In this document: piece after piece, positions 16,000 through 24,462 of the stretch | Position numbering within the stretch: the stretch's first letter is position 1 | How the letters are laid out: each line of letters begins with the position of its first letter | NCBI GenBank assembly: GCA_025355745.1 | Contig: JANXZA010000178.1 | Coordinates: 1-40,808, forward strand | Reading direction: 5' to 3' | DNA length: 40,808 bases | Origin: Rhizobacter sp. | GTDB lineage: Bacteria; Pseudomonadota; Gammaproteobacteria; Burkholderiales; Burkholderiaceae_C | Translations under genes and position numbers: made by a program | The notes under the pieces: model-generated | What the model saw: the letters and a program-made list of their open reading frames with translations, nothing else | Told to the model about the DNA's origin: nothing | The model's database searches: none

Positions 16000-17175
16000 C
16001 TACTTCAGCTCTTCGAGCAGCAGTGTGGTGATGCGCTTGCCGGCTTCACCGCTCTCGGGAGTGCCCTGGTTATTGAGCACCGACACCGTGCTGCGATCGC
16101 CTTCGCCTTTCACCGAAACGCGGTAGCGAGCCAGTGCGCCCGGGTCGTCCTTCTTGCCGAAGCTGAACAGCTTGGAGATGAAGCCGGGCTCTTCCTTGCC
16201 GGCAAATGCCGGGTCGACGTAGCGCACGAAATACAGGCCCTGGGCACGGTCGCGGTCTTCGACCGTGAAGCCGCTGCGGTCGAGCGCCACGCCGACACGC
16301 CGCCAGGCCCGATCAAACCCGTCGTCGATCTGCAGTGTGGTGCTGGGCAGCGTACCGATGATGCGGGCCCGCGCCGGTGCGCCCGGCGCGCCTGGAATCA
16401 CCGCGGCTGTCTTGGCGACCTCTTCGGTGGCGCCCAGCTTGAGCATCAGGCGCGACAGCAACTCGCCTTCGAGCTGCGGGTCGGCCAGGCGCGGTTGCCA
16501 TACGGTGGTTTCCTTGCGCTCGCCCTGGTAGATCTCGATCATGCCGCGGTGCGTGATGTAGACCTCGCTGCCGCCGCCCGGCACGCGCTCGACGCGGGTG
16601 CGGAACTTGTCGAGTTCGCCGGTCGAATAGACTGAATCGAAGACCTTGCCGATCGAGGCGCGAATGAAGTCGACCGGGATCTTGCCGCGGTTCTCGGCCC
16701 AGTCGGTTTCCATCACGCCGGCGGTCGGCGTGTCCTTGACGATGACGAAGCCGCGCTCTTTCCAGAACGCCTGCAATTGCGGCCAAAGCTGCTCCGGCGA
16801 CAGGCCGGTGCGAACCCAGCGCTCGTTGCCCAGACGTTCGATGCGCACCTCGCCGGCCGACTGCGCCGCCACCGCCGCTGCCTGCACGGTGGCGGGCGAG
16901 GCGGCCACAGTGCCGGCCTGGTACGCGGCCGCACTGACCGCGCCACCCTGCACCGGCTGGTAGCGCGAGTCGCGTGTCAACTGGGTCAGGTCGGGCGGCA
17001 CTTCGAGCCCGGAGGTCTTGGTCCCGGAGCTCGTGCGGTAGTCGATCTTGTCGCCGGCCATCAGGGAATCGAGGGTCGAGCAGCCAGGCAACACCAGTGC
17101 GCAGACCAGCGCCAGTGCGGTGGCGGAAATAGGGGAAGTGGCGGGAGCGGGATGGGAACGGGTCACAGGGTGCAT
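16000..17175 (-). CDS. bamC: Outer-membrane assembly lipoprotein BamC
   Basis: BamC (NlpB) is an accessory lipoprotein of the BAM complex that inserts beta-barrels into the outer membrane. The 391-residue precursor has a lipobox LVLPGC (C32), followed by the unstructured N-terminal segment that contacts BamD (DKIDYRTSSGTKTSGLEVPP), then two helix-grip domains. Position directly after dapA is the classical order. ATG 17175 touches GGAG with no spacer; the in-frame GTG at 17166 has the same GGAG 9 bases away and may be the true start. It is slightly longer than the E. coli protein (344) because of an Ala/Val-rich linker at about residues 76-105. Confidence 0.92.
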   Translation of the reverse strand: MHPVTRSHPAPATSPISATALALVCALVLPGCSTLDSLMAGDKIDYRTSSGTKTSGLEVPPDLTQLTRDSRYQPVQGGAVSAAAYQAGTVAASPATVQAAAVAAQSAGEVRIERLGNERWVRTGLSPEQLWPQLQAFWKERGFVIVKDTPTAGVMETDWAENRGKIPVDFIRASIGKVFDSVYSTGELDKFRTRVERVPGGGSEVYITHRGMIEIYQGERKETTVWQPRLADPQLEGELLSRLMLKLGATEEVAKTAAVIPGAPGAPARARIIGTLPSTTLQIDDGFDRAWRRVGVALDRSGFTVEDRDRAQGLYFVRYVDPAFAGKEEPGFISKLFSFGKKDDPGALARYRVSVKGEGDRSTVSVLNNQGTPESGEAGKRITTLLLEELK

Positions 17176-17236
17176 CTCCAGAAAGCATGGTGCGCGGGTC
17201 GCAGCGGCGCCCGCAGCAGGTGTGATGGACGGCGAT

Positions 17237-18118
17237 TCAAAGCAGGCCGGCGTCGCGCAGCGCCTGCTCGACAGTCGCCTGGCCTGCTGGCGTCAACGGC
17301 GTGACTGGCAGGCGCAGTGCCGCGCCGCACAGGCCGAGCCGGGCCATCGCCCATTTGGCAGGGGCCGGGCTGGGTTCGATGAACAGGTGGCTGTGCAGTG
17401 GCAGCAGCTTGAGGTGGATTGCGGCCGCCTCGCGAGCCTGACCGGCCATGGCGGCAATGCAGAGATCGTGCATCGCCCGCGGTGCCAGGTTGGCGGTGAC
17501 GCTGACGTTGCCGTGGCCGCCGAGCAGCATCAACGCCACGGCCGAGCCGTCGTCGCCGGAGTAGACCGAAAAGCCCTGCGGTGCGCGCTTGATGAGCCAC
17601 GACGCACGGTCGATCTGGCCGGTCGCTTCCTTGATGCCGACGATGCCCGGCACCTGCGCCAGCCGCATAGCCGTGTCGACCTGCATATCGGCGACGGTGC
17701 GGCTCGGCACGTTGTACAGCACCATCGGAATGTCGACCGCTTCGGCGATGGCCTTGAAGTGACGGTAGATGCCTTCCTGCGAAGGCTTGTTGTAGTAGGG
17801 CACGACCGACAGGCTGCAGTCGGCGCCGACCTCGAGCGCATAGCGCGACAGCTCGATCGCCTCAGCCGTCGAATTGCCGCCTGTGCCGGCCATGATGGGC
17901 ACACGGCCCTTCGCATGCTCGACCGAGACGCGGATCACGTCGCAGTGCTCCTGCACCGTCACGGTCGGCGATTCGCCGGTGGTGCCGACCACGCCGATGC
18001 AGTCGGTGCCTTCGGCGATGTGCCAGTCGATCAGCTTGCGCAACGCGTCGAAGTCGATGCTGCCGTCGTCGTGCATCGGCGTGACGAGCGCCACGATGCT
18101 GCCCAGAATCGGTTTCAT
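17237..18118 (-). CDS. dapA: 4-hydroxy-tetrahydrodipicolinate synthase
   Basis: DapA condenses pyruvate with aspartate semialdehyde, the committed step to diaminopimelate and lysine. The 293-residue length is normal. The Schiff-base lysine is in GIKEATG (K163), with the catalytic triad equivalents T46/T47 (GTTGESP), Y135 and R140 (YNVPSRT); YYNKPSQEG is also intact. Numbering is 2 above the E. coli enzyme. AGGA precedes ATG 18118 by 6 bases. The methyltransferase gene stops 8 bp upstream and bamC follows 61 bp downstream, so it sits in the middle of a minus-strand run. Confidence 0.97.
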   Translation of the reverse strand: MKPILGSIVALVTPMHDDGSIDFDALRKLIDWHIAEGTDCIGVVGTTGESPTVTVQEHCDVIRVSVEHAKGRVPIMAGTGGNSTAEAIELSRYALEVGADCSLSVVPYYNKPSQEGIYRHFKAIAEAVDIPMVLYNVPSRTVADMQVDTAMRLAQVPGIVGIKEATGQIDRASWLIKRAPQGFSVYSGDDGSAVALMLLGGHGNVSVTANLAPRAMHDLCIAAMAGQAREAAAIHLKLLPLHSHLFIEPSPAPAKWAMARLGLCGAALRLPVTPLTPAGQATVEQALRDAGLL

Positions 18119-18126
18119 GCGGGTTC

Positions 18127-18729
18127 CTATGAATCAGAATATTTTACCTGCCCGGCGCCGGTTTCCGAGGGCCGGAGCAGGTGGCGCGCCAGAGCGGGCG
18201 CCGCAGATGGCTCGCGGACCGCGACGATGCGTTGCACGAAGCGCGGCGCGCTGCCATTCAACGCAGCTTCGAAGCCATCTTCGAACGCCACGGCACGCAG
18301 ACTCTCCATCGCTTTCAAAAGTTCACCGGGGCGCAGCAGGAACGCCGGGTTCGAGGGTTTGCCAACCGTCTCGTTGCCGCTCGCAAACGTCTCGTAGATC
18401 AACACGCCGCCATCGGCCACGCTGGCCAACAGCGTTGGCAGCAAATCGCGCCACAGGTAGTTCGTGACGACCACGGCGTCGAAGCGCCGGCCGGGCAGCG
18501 GCCATGGCGCGCACTCGATGTCGGCGATGACGGTCTCGGCAACGCTCGCCAATGCCTGCAGCGCAGCGCCGTCGCGGTCCACGCCGGTGACGCGGCAGCC
18601 GCGTTGCGCAAACCAGCGTACGTGGCGACCGGAGCCGCAGGCCACGTCGAGCACGCTTGCGCCGGGCGCCACCAGATGTGACCAGCGCTGCACCCAGCGT
18701 GACGCGGGCGAAGGCTCGTCGATGCTCAA
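18127..18729 (-). CDS. Class I SAM-dependent methyltransferase
   Basis: The 200-residue protein is a single Rossmann methyltransferase. The SAM loop is [15 protein letters not shown], with the acidic residue after strand 2 in VTGVDRDG and a motif IV-like [16 protein letters not shown]. It resembles TehB-like or small-molecule methyltransferases, but the substrate cannot be told. No ATG fits; TTG 18729 overlaps the aldo-keto reductase stop as TTGA and gives a sensible N-terminus ([11 protein letters not shown]), so I take it as start by translational coupling. The frame is open much further upstream, but that part is an antisense-type shadow inside the reductase gene. The dapA gene begins 8 bp downstream. 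Confidence 0.85.
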   Translation of the reverse strand: MSIDEPSPASRWVQRWSHLVAPGASVLDVACGSGRHVRWFAQRGCRVTGVDRDGAALQALASVAETVIADIECAPWPLPGRRFDAVVVTNYLWRDLLPTLLASVADGGVLIYETFASGNETVGKPSNPAFLLRPGELLKAMESLRAVAFEDGFEAALNGSAPRFVQRIVAVREPSAAPALARHLLRPSETGAGQVKYSDS

Positions 18730-19682
18730 GCGGCGGCCCGGCTGGCCATGTCGATGCGCTCGATGTCGCTCGCGTCGAGCTTCAAATGCGCCGCCGCGAC
18801 CAGCCCGGCGAGCTGTTCCAGCGAAGTCGCGCTGGCGATCGGCGCGGTGATGCTGGGCCGCGCCATCTGCCACGCCAGCGCCACCTGCGCCGGTGTGGCG
18901 TCGCAGTGTTGCGCGACTTCGCCCAGCGCGTCCAGCACGCCGAGCCCATGCGTGTTCAAGTACTTCTTGACCGCGCCGCCGCGCGGGCTCTGGCCCAGGT
19001 CGGCGGCGCTGCGGTACTTGCCGCTCAGGAAGCCGCTGGCGAGCGCGAAAAAGTTGATGACCCCCAAGCCGTGCTGCACGCACACGGCCTCGAGTTCGTC
19101 TTCGTACGCGCCGCGCTCGACCAGGTTGTACCAAGGCTGCAAGACTTCGTAGCGCGGCAGGCCGTGGGTGCGGCTCACGTCGAGTGCTTCACTCAGGCGC
19201 GCGGCGGTGTAATTCGACGCGCCGATCGCGCGCACCTTGCCTTCGCGGATCAGGTCGGCATATGCGCCCAGCGTTTCCGCCAGCGGTGTTTTCGGGTCAT
19301 CGTCGTGCGACTGGTACAGGTCGATCACATCGGTCTGCAAGCGCTTCAGCGAGGCCTCGACGGCGCTGCGGATATAGACCTTCGTCAGGCCGACCTTGCC
19401 ATCGCCCATGTCCTTGCCGACCTTGGTGGCGATGACGACGCGGTCGCGCTTGCCGCTTTGCCTGAACCACTTGCCGATGATGATTTCCGACTCGCCGCCG
19501 CTGTGGCCGGGCACCCAACGCGAGTACAGGTCGGCGGTGTCGATGAAGTTCATGCCGGCATCGACCCAGGCGTCGAGCAGCCTGAACGAGGTGGTCTCGT
19601 CGACGGTCCAGCCGAACACATTGCCGCCGAAGCACAGCGGCGAGACCTGCAGGCCGGAGCGGCCCAGTTCGCGTCGGATCAT
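18726..19682 (-). CDS. Aldo-keto reductase
   Basis: The 318-residue protein is an NADPH-dependent (beta/alpha)8-barrel oxidoreductase. The catalytic tetrad is visible: D48 and Y53 (FIDTADLYS), K87 (VIATKVGK) and H125 (LYQSHDDD). It is most like the AKR11/12 YdhF/GSP69-type group. Substrate is unknown. The start MIRRELGRSGL at 19682 has AGAGGAA upstream at about 8 bases; 36 further in-frame codons upstream are not family-like. It is divergent from parE with 65 bp between starts and is likely the first gene of the reductase-methyltransferase-dapA-bamC-hydrolase run, which would tie lysine and envelope genes to it. Confidence 0.92.
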   Translation of the reverse strand: MIRRELGRSGLQVSPLCFGGNVFGWTVDETTSFRLLDAWVDAGMNFIDTADLYSRWVPGHSGGESEIIIGKWFRQSGKRDRVVIATKVGKDMGDGKVGLTKVYIRSAVEASLKRLQTDVIDLYQSHDDDPKTPLAETLGAYADLIREGKVRAIGASNYTAARLSEALDVSRTHGLPRYEVLQPWYNLVERGAYEDELEAVCVQHGLGVINFFALASGFLSGKYRSAADLGQSPRGGAVKKYLNTHGLGVLDALGEVAQHCDATPAQVALAWQMARPSITAPIASATSLEQLAGLVAAAHLKLDASDIERIDMASRAAA

Positions 19683-19733
19683 CGAAATTTCCTCTCTGGT
19701 TGCAAGCTGCATTCTTGCAGTTCCGGCGCCTCC

Positions 19734-19739
19734 TAGAAT
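19734..19739 (+). promoter_or_regulatory. Possible -10 box just upstream of parE
   Basis: TAGAAT lies 8 bases before the parE ATG, and no ribosome site is visible in between. A transcript starting there would have almost no leader. The -35 position (about 19711-19716) reads ATTCTT, a poor match, so this is tentative. Confidence 0.35.
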
Positions 19740-19747
19740 CCGCCGCC

Positions 19748-21772
19748 ATGGCAACCAGACCCGCAAGCAAACCCGCGAGCAAGATCGCACCGACCTACGC
19801 CGAAGCCTCGATCCGCGTGCTCAAGGGCCTGGAGCCCGTCAAGCAGCGTCCGGGCATGTACACCCGCACCGAGAGCCCGCTGCACATCATTCAGGAAGTG
19901 ATCGACAACGCCGCCGACGAATGCCTGGCCGGGTACGGCAAACGCATCGACGTGACGCTGCACGCCGACGGCTCGGTCAGCGTTGACGACGACGGCCGCG
20001 GCATCCCGTTCGGCCTGCACCCCGAAGAGCAGGTGCCGGTGGTCGAGATTGTTTTCACCCGCCTGCACGCCGGCGGCAAGTTCGACAAAGGCGCGGGCGG
20101 CGCGTACAGCTTCTCGGGCGGGTTGCACGGTGTGGGCGTGAGCGTGACGAACGCGCTGTCGACGCGGCTCGACGTGACGGTGTTTCGGGACGGCCAGGTC
20201 GCCAAGCTCGCCTTCGGAAGTGGCGATGTGATCGAAGCCCTGACCTTGCGCAAGGCAGCCTCGGGCGACCGCAAGAGCGGCACCACCGCGCGCGCCTGGC
20301 CCGACCCGAAGTACTTCGAGACGGCCGAGCTGCCGAAGCACGACCTCATCCACCTGCTGCGCAGCAAGGCGGTGCTGATGCCGGGTGTCACGGTGACCTT
20401 GACGGTCGAAAAAGCCGGCCGCACCGAGCCCGAGCGGCAGACCTGGCTCTACCAGGGCGGCCTGCGCGACTACCTGTTGCAGACCCTTGTTGCCGACCCG
20501 GTGATCCCGCTGTTCGAAGGCGCCCACTACGCCGACGGCAGCGAGAGCGAGAACTTCGCCGAAGGCGAGGGCGCGGCCTGGTGTGTGGCCTTCACCGACG
20601 AAGGCGCGCCGGTGCGCGAGAGCTATGTGAACCTGATCCCCACCGTGGCCGGCGGCACCCACGAGTCGGGCCTGAAGGACGGCCTGTTCGGCGCCGTGAA
20701 GGGCTTCATCGACATGCACAGCCTGCTGCCCAAGGGCGTGAAGCTGATGCCCGAAGACGTGTTCTCGCGCGCCAGTTTCGTGCTCAGTGCAAAGGTGCTC
20801 GACCCGCAGTTTCAGGGCCAGATCAAGGAGCGGCTGAACTCGCGCGACGCACTGCGGCTGGTCTCGATCTATGTCAAGCCGTCGCTTGAACTTTGGTTGA
20901 GCCAGCATGTCGAGGTCGGCCGCAAGCTCGCCGAACTCGTCATCCGCCAGGCCCAGACGCGGCAGCGCGCGTCACTCAAGGTCGAAAAGCGCAAGGGCTC
21001 GGGCGTGGCCGTGCTGCCCGGCAAGCTGACCGATTGCGAGAGCCGCGATCTCAATCTGAACGAGGTGTTCCTGGTCGAGGGCGACTCGGCCGGTGGCAGC
21101 GCGAAGATGGGCCGCAACAAGGAGACTCAGGCGATCCTGCCGCTGCGCGGCAAGGTGCTCAATGCCTGGGAGGTCGAGCGGGATCGGCTGTTCGCGAACA
21201 ACGAGATTCACGACATCGCGGTGGCCATCGGCGTCGACCCGCATGGCGCCGGGCCGTATGCGCCGGGGCACGAGCCCGACCTGTCCGGCCTGCGCTACGG
21301 CAAGGTCTGCATCCTCAGCGATGCCGACGTCGACGGCTCGCACATCCAGGTGCTGCTGCTGACGCTGTTCTTCCGCCACTTTCCGAGGCTCGTCGAGACC
21401 GGCCACATCTACATCGCCAAACCGCCGCTGTTCCGCATCGACGCCCCGGCGCGCGGCAAGAAGCCGGCCGCGAAGATCTATGCGCTCGACGACGGCGAAC
21501 TGAACGCCACGCTCGACAAGCTGCGCAAGGAAGGCACGCGCGAGAACGCCTGGAGCATCAGCCGCTTCAAGGGCCTGGGCGAGATGAACGCCGAGCAGTT
21601 GTGGGACACGACCCTGAACCCCGACACCCGGCGCCTGCTGCAAGTCGAGTTCGGCGTGCTCGGGTTTGCCGACACCACGTCGGCGCTGAACAAGCTGATG
21701 GGCAAGGGCGAGGCTCAGGCGCGGCGCGACCTGATGGAGTTGCGCGGGGACGAGGTCGAGGTGGATGTGTGA
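19748..21772 (+). CDS. parE: DNA topoisomerase IV subunit B
   Basis: ParE is the ATPase subunit of topoisomerase IV, which decatenates daughter chromosomes. The 674-residue protein has the GHKL ATP site (IDNAADE with E58, DDGRGIPFG, GGLHGVGVSV), the transducer domain and the TOPRIM domain with EGDSAGGSA (E444) and DADVDGSHI (D525, D527, D529). Its length is near ParE (630 in E. coli) and far below the 800-residue GyrB of gammaproteobacteria, and parC lies 3 kb downstream on the same strand, so ParE is the better name. The N-terminus has a short Lys/Ala tail. An acyl-CoA synthetase gene follows after 46 bp. Confidence 0.95.
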   Translation: MATRPASKPASKIAPTYAEASIRVLKGLEPVKQRPGMYTRTESPLHIIQEVIDNAADECLAGYGKRIDVTLHADGSVSVDDDGRGIPFGLHPEEQVPVVEIVFTRLHAGGKFDKGAGGAYSFSGGLHGVGVSVTNALSTRLDVTVFRDGQVAKLAFGSGDVIEALTLRKAASGDRKSGTTARAWPDPKYFETAELPKHDLIHLLRSKAVLMPGVTVTLTVEKAGRTEPERQTWLYQGGLRDYLLQTLVADPVIPLFEGAHYADGSESENFAEGEGAAWCVAFTDEGAPVRESYVNLIPTVAGGTHESGLKDGLFGAVKGFIDMHSLLPKGVKLMPEDVFSRASFVLSAKVLDPQFQGQIKERLNSRDALRLVSIYVKPSLELWLSQHVEVGRKLAELVIRQAQTRQRASLKVEKRKGSGVAVLPGKLTDCESRDLNLNEVFLVEGDSAGGSAKMGRNKETQAILPLRGKVLNAWEVERDRLFANNEIHDIAVAIGVDPHGAGPYAPGHEPDLSGLRYGKVCILSDADVDGSHIQVLLLTLFFRHFPRLVETGHIYIAKPPLFRIDAPARGKKPAAKIYALDDGELNATLDKLRKEGTRENAWSISRFKGLGEMNAEQLWDTTLNPDTRRLLQVEFGVLGFADTTSALNKLMGKGEAQARRDLMELRGDEVEVDV

Positions 21773-21818
21773 TGGCCTCGGCTCGCGCACAGCAACGCAC
21801 CGTAGAAGGATAGTTTGC

Positions 21819-23441
21819 ATGCACTCAACGATGATGAATGTGCCGCTGTCGCTGAACCACCTGCTGGAGCGCGCCGGCACGCTGTTCGCCGGCAACACCG
21901 TGGTCTCGCGCCTGCCAGACAAGTCGCTGCGCACCCACACCTACGGCGAGATCTACCGCCGAACCCGGGCGTTAGCCTCGGCGTTGCAGGCGCTCGGGTT
22001 GAAGCAGGGCGATCGGGTCGCCACGCTGTGCTGGAACCACCACGCCCACCTCGAGTGCTACTTCGGCATCCCGGCCGCCGGCGGCGTGATGCACACCCTG
22101 AACCTGCGCCTCGCGGCCGACGAGATCGGCTGGATCGCAGCCGATGCACAAGACCGGTTCCTGATCGTCGACGACATCCTGCTGCCGCTATACCGGCAGT
22201 TCGCAGCGGCCCACGCGTTCGAGCGAATCATCGTCGTGCCGTTCTCGGCTGCGGCAGTTCCAGCCGGGTTTATCGACTACGAAACGCTGCTCGCCGGCGC
22301 CGACCCGGACGGCTTCGCATACGCCGCGCACAGCGAAGACGATCCGGTCGCGATGTGCTACACGTCGGGCACGACCGGGCGGCCGAAGGGCGTGGCCTAT
22401 TCGCACCGCTCGAGCGTGCTGCACACGCTGGTCGGCTGCCTGCCCGACTACTGGGGCCTGTGCAGCACCGACGTGGTCTTGCCGGTCACGCCGATGTTCC
22501 ACGCCAACTGCTGGGGCGTGCCCTATGGCGCGGTGATGATGGGCGTGAAGCTGGTCTTCCCCGGCCCGCACCTGCACCCGGATGACCTGCTCGACCTGAT
22601 GCAGCTCGAACCGCCCACGCTGGCGCTCGGCGTGCCCACCATCTGGATGGGCCTGATCCAGCGCTACGACCAGGCGTTGAGCACCGAATCCGGCCGCTGG
22701 AAGCTGCCGCACGGCATGCGCTCGCTGGTCGGCGGTGCGGCCGTTCCCGAGGCCCTGATCCGCGCCTTCGCCAGGCACGGCGTGTGGCTGCTGCAAGGCT
22801 GGGGCATGACCGAGACCTCGCCGCTGGCGACCGTCTCGTACCTGCGCAACGAGTTGAAGGATGCGGGCGACGAAGCACGTTTCAAACGCGCCGCGATGGC
22901 CGGCGTGCCGGTGCCGCTGGTCGATGTGCGCATCCGCACCGACGACGGGGCTGACGCGCCGTGGGACGGCGCGACGATGGGCGAGATCCAGGTGCGTGGC
23001 CCGTTCATCACCGGCTCGTACCACCAGGTTCCGGTCAGCGACGACAAGTTCACGACCGACGGTTTCCTGCGTACCGGTGACGTGGCGACGATGGACGCGC
23101 TCGGCTTCGTGCGCATCACCGACCGCACCAAAGACCTGATCAAGTCGGGCGGCGAATGGATCAGCTCGGTCGATCTGGAGAACGCGCTGATGGCGCATCC
23201 GGCCATCATCGAAGCGGCCGTGATCGCGATCCCCGACGACAAGTGGAGCGAGCGTCCGCTGGCCTGCATCGTCGTCAAGGCCGGGCAGGCCGTGACGCCG
23301 GCCGAGCTGGCCGCGCACCTGCTGCAGCACGGCTTCGCCAAGTGGCAGTTGCCCGACCGCTACGAGCTGATCGATGCCGTGCCGCGCACCTCGACCGGCA
23401 AGTTCTGGAAGCTCAAGCTGCGCGAGCGGTTCCCGCGCTGA
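21819..23441 (+). CDS. Fatty-acid-CoA ligase (AMP-binding acyl-CoA synthetase)
   Basis: This adenylate-forming enzyme activates a carboxylic acid to its CoA thioester. The 540-residue protein shows the P-loop YTSGTTGRPKG (from Y181), the A5 motif GWGMTETSPL, A7 LRTGDVATMD, A8 ITDRTKDLIKSGGEWIS and the A10 lysine in RTSTGKFWKLKLR. It is closest by eye to the medium/long-chain fatty-acyl-CoA ligases that include AlkK and DmdB-like enzymes; chain length cannot be read. AAGGA lies 8 bases before ATG 21819; MM at 21831 is an alternative. It separates parE from the toxin-antitoxin genes and parC and has no obvious link to topoisomerase function. Confidence 0.92.
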   Translation: MHSTMMNVPLSLNHLLERAGTLFAGNTVVSRLPDKSLRTHTYGEIYRRTRALASALQALGLKQGDRVATLCWNHHAHLECYFGIPAAGGVMHTLNLRLAADEIGWIAADAQDRFLIVDDILLPLYRQFAAAHAFERIIVVPFSAAAVPAGFIDYETLLAGADPDGFAYAAHSEDDPVAMCYTSGTTGRPKGVAYSHRSSVLHTLVGCLPDYWGLCSTDVVLPVTPMFHANCWGVPYGAVMMGVKLVFPGPHLHPDDLLDLMQLEPPTLALGVPTIWMGLIQRYDQALSTESGRWKLPHGMRSLVGGAAVPEALIRAFARHGVWLLQGWGMTETSPLATVSYLRNELKDAGDEARFKRAAMAGVPVPLVDVRIRTDDGADAPWDGATMGEIQVRGPFITGSYHQVPVSDDKFTTDGFLRTGDVATMDALGFVRITDRTKDLIKSGGEWISSVDLENALMAHPAIIEAAVIAIPDDKWSERPLACIVVKAGQAVTPAELAAHLLQHGFAKWQLPDRYELIDAVPRTSTGKFWKLKLRERFPR

Positions 23442-23454
23442 GCGGGGCTTGCAC

Positions 23455-23485
23455 TACACTCTTGGCATTGACCAAGGTTGGTCAA
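23455..23485 (+). promoter_or_regulatory. Promoter and palindromic operator of the Phd/PIN module
   Basis: A perfect inverted repeat, TTGACCAA (23468-23475) and TTGGTCAA (23478-23485), has a 2-bp spacer. A TACACT -10-like box lies just before it (23455-23460), placing the palindrome at the transcription start, 16 bp before the antitoxin ATG. Autoregulation by the Phd-type antitoxin, alone or with toxin, is the family rule and would fit. Confidence 0.7.
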
Positions 23486-23501
23486 GTCTGGAGCCGGCAC
23501 C

Positions 23502-23768
23502 ATGCAAGTCAACATCTACGAAGCCAAGACTCGCTTGTCCGAACTGGTGGACCAGGCGAGCCGGGGTGAGACCGTGATCATTGCCAAGGCCGGCACGCCG
23601 CTGGCCAAGCTGGTGCCGCTCACCAGCGCTGCCAAGCGCAAGCTCGTCTTCGGGCTGATGAAGGGCAAGATCAGGATCGCCGACGACTTCGATGCGCCCT
23701 TGCCTGACGACATGCTGGCGGCCTTCGAAGGTGCCGGCAAACCCGTGCCGCGCGCTTCACGTCGGTGA
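23502..23768 (+). CDS. Phd/YefM-type antitoxin
   Basis: The 88-residue protein opens MQVNIYEAKTRLSELVDQAS, then GETVIIAKAGTPLAKLVPL. This is the Phd/YefM DNA-binding dimer fold almost to the letter. The C-terminal part (FDAPLPDDMLAAFEG) would wrap and block the toxin. ATG 23502 follows a perfect palindrome. The stop overlaps the toxin GTG start as GTGA, giving coupled translation, the usual antitoxin-first order. Confidence 0.92.
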   Translation: MQVNIYEAKTRLSELVDQASRGETVIIAKAGTPLAKLVPLTSAAKRKLVFGLMKGKIRIADDFDAPLPDDMLAAFEGAGKPVPRASRR

Positions 23769-24151
23769 ACCTGCTGCTCGACACCCACCTGATGCTGTGG
23801 GCGATGCAGGGGCGCGCGGCGTTGCCGAAGGCAGCCCTGCCTTGGCTGGAGCGCGCCGACGCGGTCTATGTCAGCGCCGCGTCGCTGTGGGAAGCGGCGA
23901 TCAAGGCGGCGTTGGGAAAGCTCGACGTCGATATGGCATTGCTGGAGGAGCGACTTGCGGATGCCGGCTTTGCGCAACTTCCGGTGCGCTGGACCCACGC
24001 CGCGCAGGTCGCCTTGTTGCCGCAGGGCAAGCACCGCGAACCGTTCGACCGCCTGCTGATCGCCCAGGCGATGAGCGAGCCGATGCACCTGCTCACCTGC
24101 GACGCGGCGCTGCGGCCGTACACCGATCTGGTGATCATCGTTCCCGCGTGA
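23765..24151 (+). CDS. PIN-domain toxin paired with Phd antitoxin (VapC-like)
   Basis: The 128-residue protein is a single PIN ribonuclease domain. The acidic residues that bind metal are D6 (LLLDTHLMLW), E43 (SLWEAAIK), D95 (EPFDRLLIAQA) and D113 (LLTCDAAL), all intact, so it should be active. The opening LLLDTHxMLW is typical of PIN toxins that pair with Phd-like rather than AbrB-like antitoxins. The start is GTG 23765, overlapping the antitoxin stop. The RNA target is unknown. Confidence 0.92.
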   Translation: MNLLLDTHLMLWAMQGRAALPKAALPWLERADAVYVSAASLWEAAIKAALGKLDVDMALLEERLADAGFAQLPVRWTHAAQVALLPQGKHREPFDRLLIAQAMSEPMHLLTCDAALRPYTDLVIIVPA

Positions 24152-24176
24152 GTGGCGGGCGCCGCGACGGGTGCCA

Positions 24177-24201
24177 GATATACAATCCAGAGTTGTATAT
24201 C
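24177..24201 (+). promoter_or_regulatory. Promoter and palindromic operator of the AbrB/PIN module
   Basis: A perfect inverted repeat has 9-bp arms, GATATACAA (24177-24185) and TTGTATATC (24193-24201), with a 7-bp spacer. The left arm runs into TACAAT (24181-24186), a good -10 box, so a bound protein would block RNA polymerase. It begins 25 bp after the upstream toxin gene and 21 bp before the next antitoxin ATG. It is AT-rich against the GC-rich surroundings. Confidence 0.72.
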
Positions 24202-24222
24202 CATTCACATGAGGGGCGCGTT

Positions 24223-24462
24223 ATGCAAGTCTCGAAATGGGGCAACAGCCTGGCCATCCGCCTGCCTGCGGCGGTGGTCGAGGTGCTCGATTTGAAGGAG
24301 GGCGATCAGGTCGAGGTCGAGGTGGCCAGCACGCGAACCCTGGCCGTGAACCGATCCGATGCGGGAGATCGTCAAGCGCTCGCGCGCTTGCGCAAATACC
24401 GTGGCAGTCTGCCGGCCGATTTCAAGTTTGATCGCATGGAAGCCAACGAGCGCGGTCGATGA
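24223..24462 (+). CDS. AbrB/MazE-type antitoxin (VapB-like)
   Basis: The 79-residue protein begins MQVSKWGNSLAIRLPAAVVE, then LDLKEGDQVEVEV. This is a swapped-hairpin AbrB/MazE DNA-binding domain (residues 1-45). The remainder (RSDAGDRQALARLRKYRG onward) is the charged toxin-binding tail. It begins 22 bp after a perfect palindrome that it probably binds. The stop overlaps the toxin start as ATGA. It is unrelated in fold to the Phd-type antitoxin 0.7 kb upstream. Confidence 0.92.
   Translation: MQVSKWGNSLAIRLPAAVVEVLDLKEGDQVEVEVASTRTLAVNRSDAGDRQALARLRKYRGSLPADFKFDRMEANERGR

Noticed and set aside
20581..21813. Arg-rich open frames in other phases within parE
   Set aside because: They overlap the gene completely and consist of low-complexity Arg/Ala/Gly translation typical of shifted frames.
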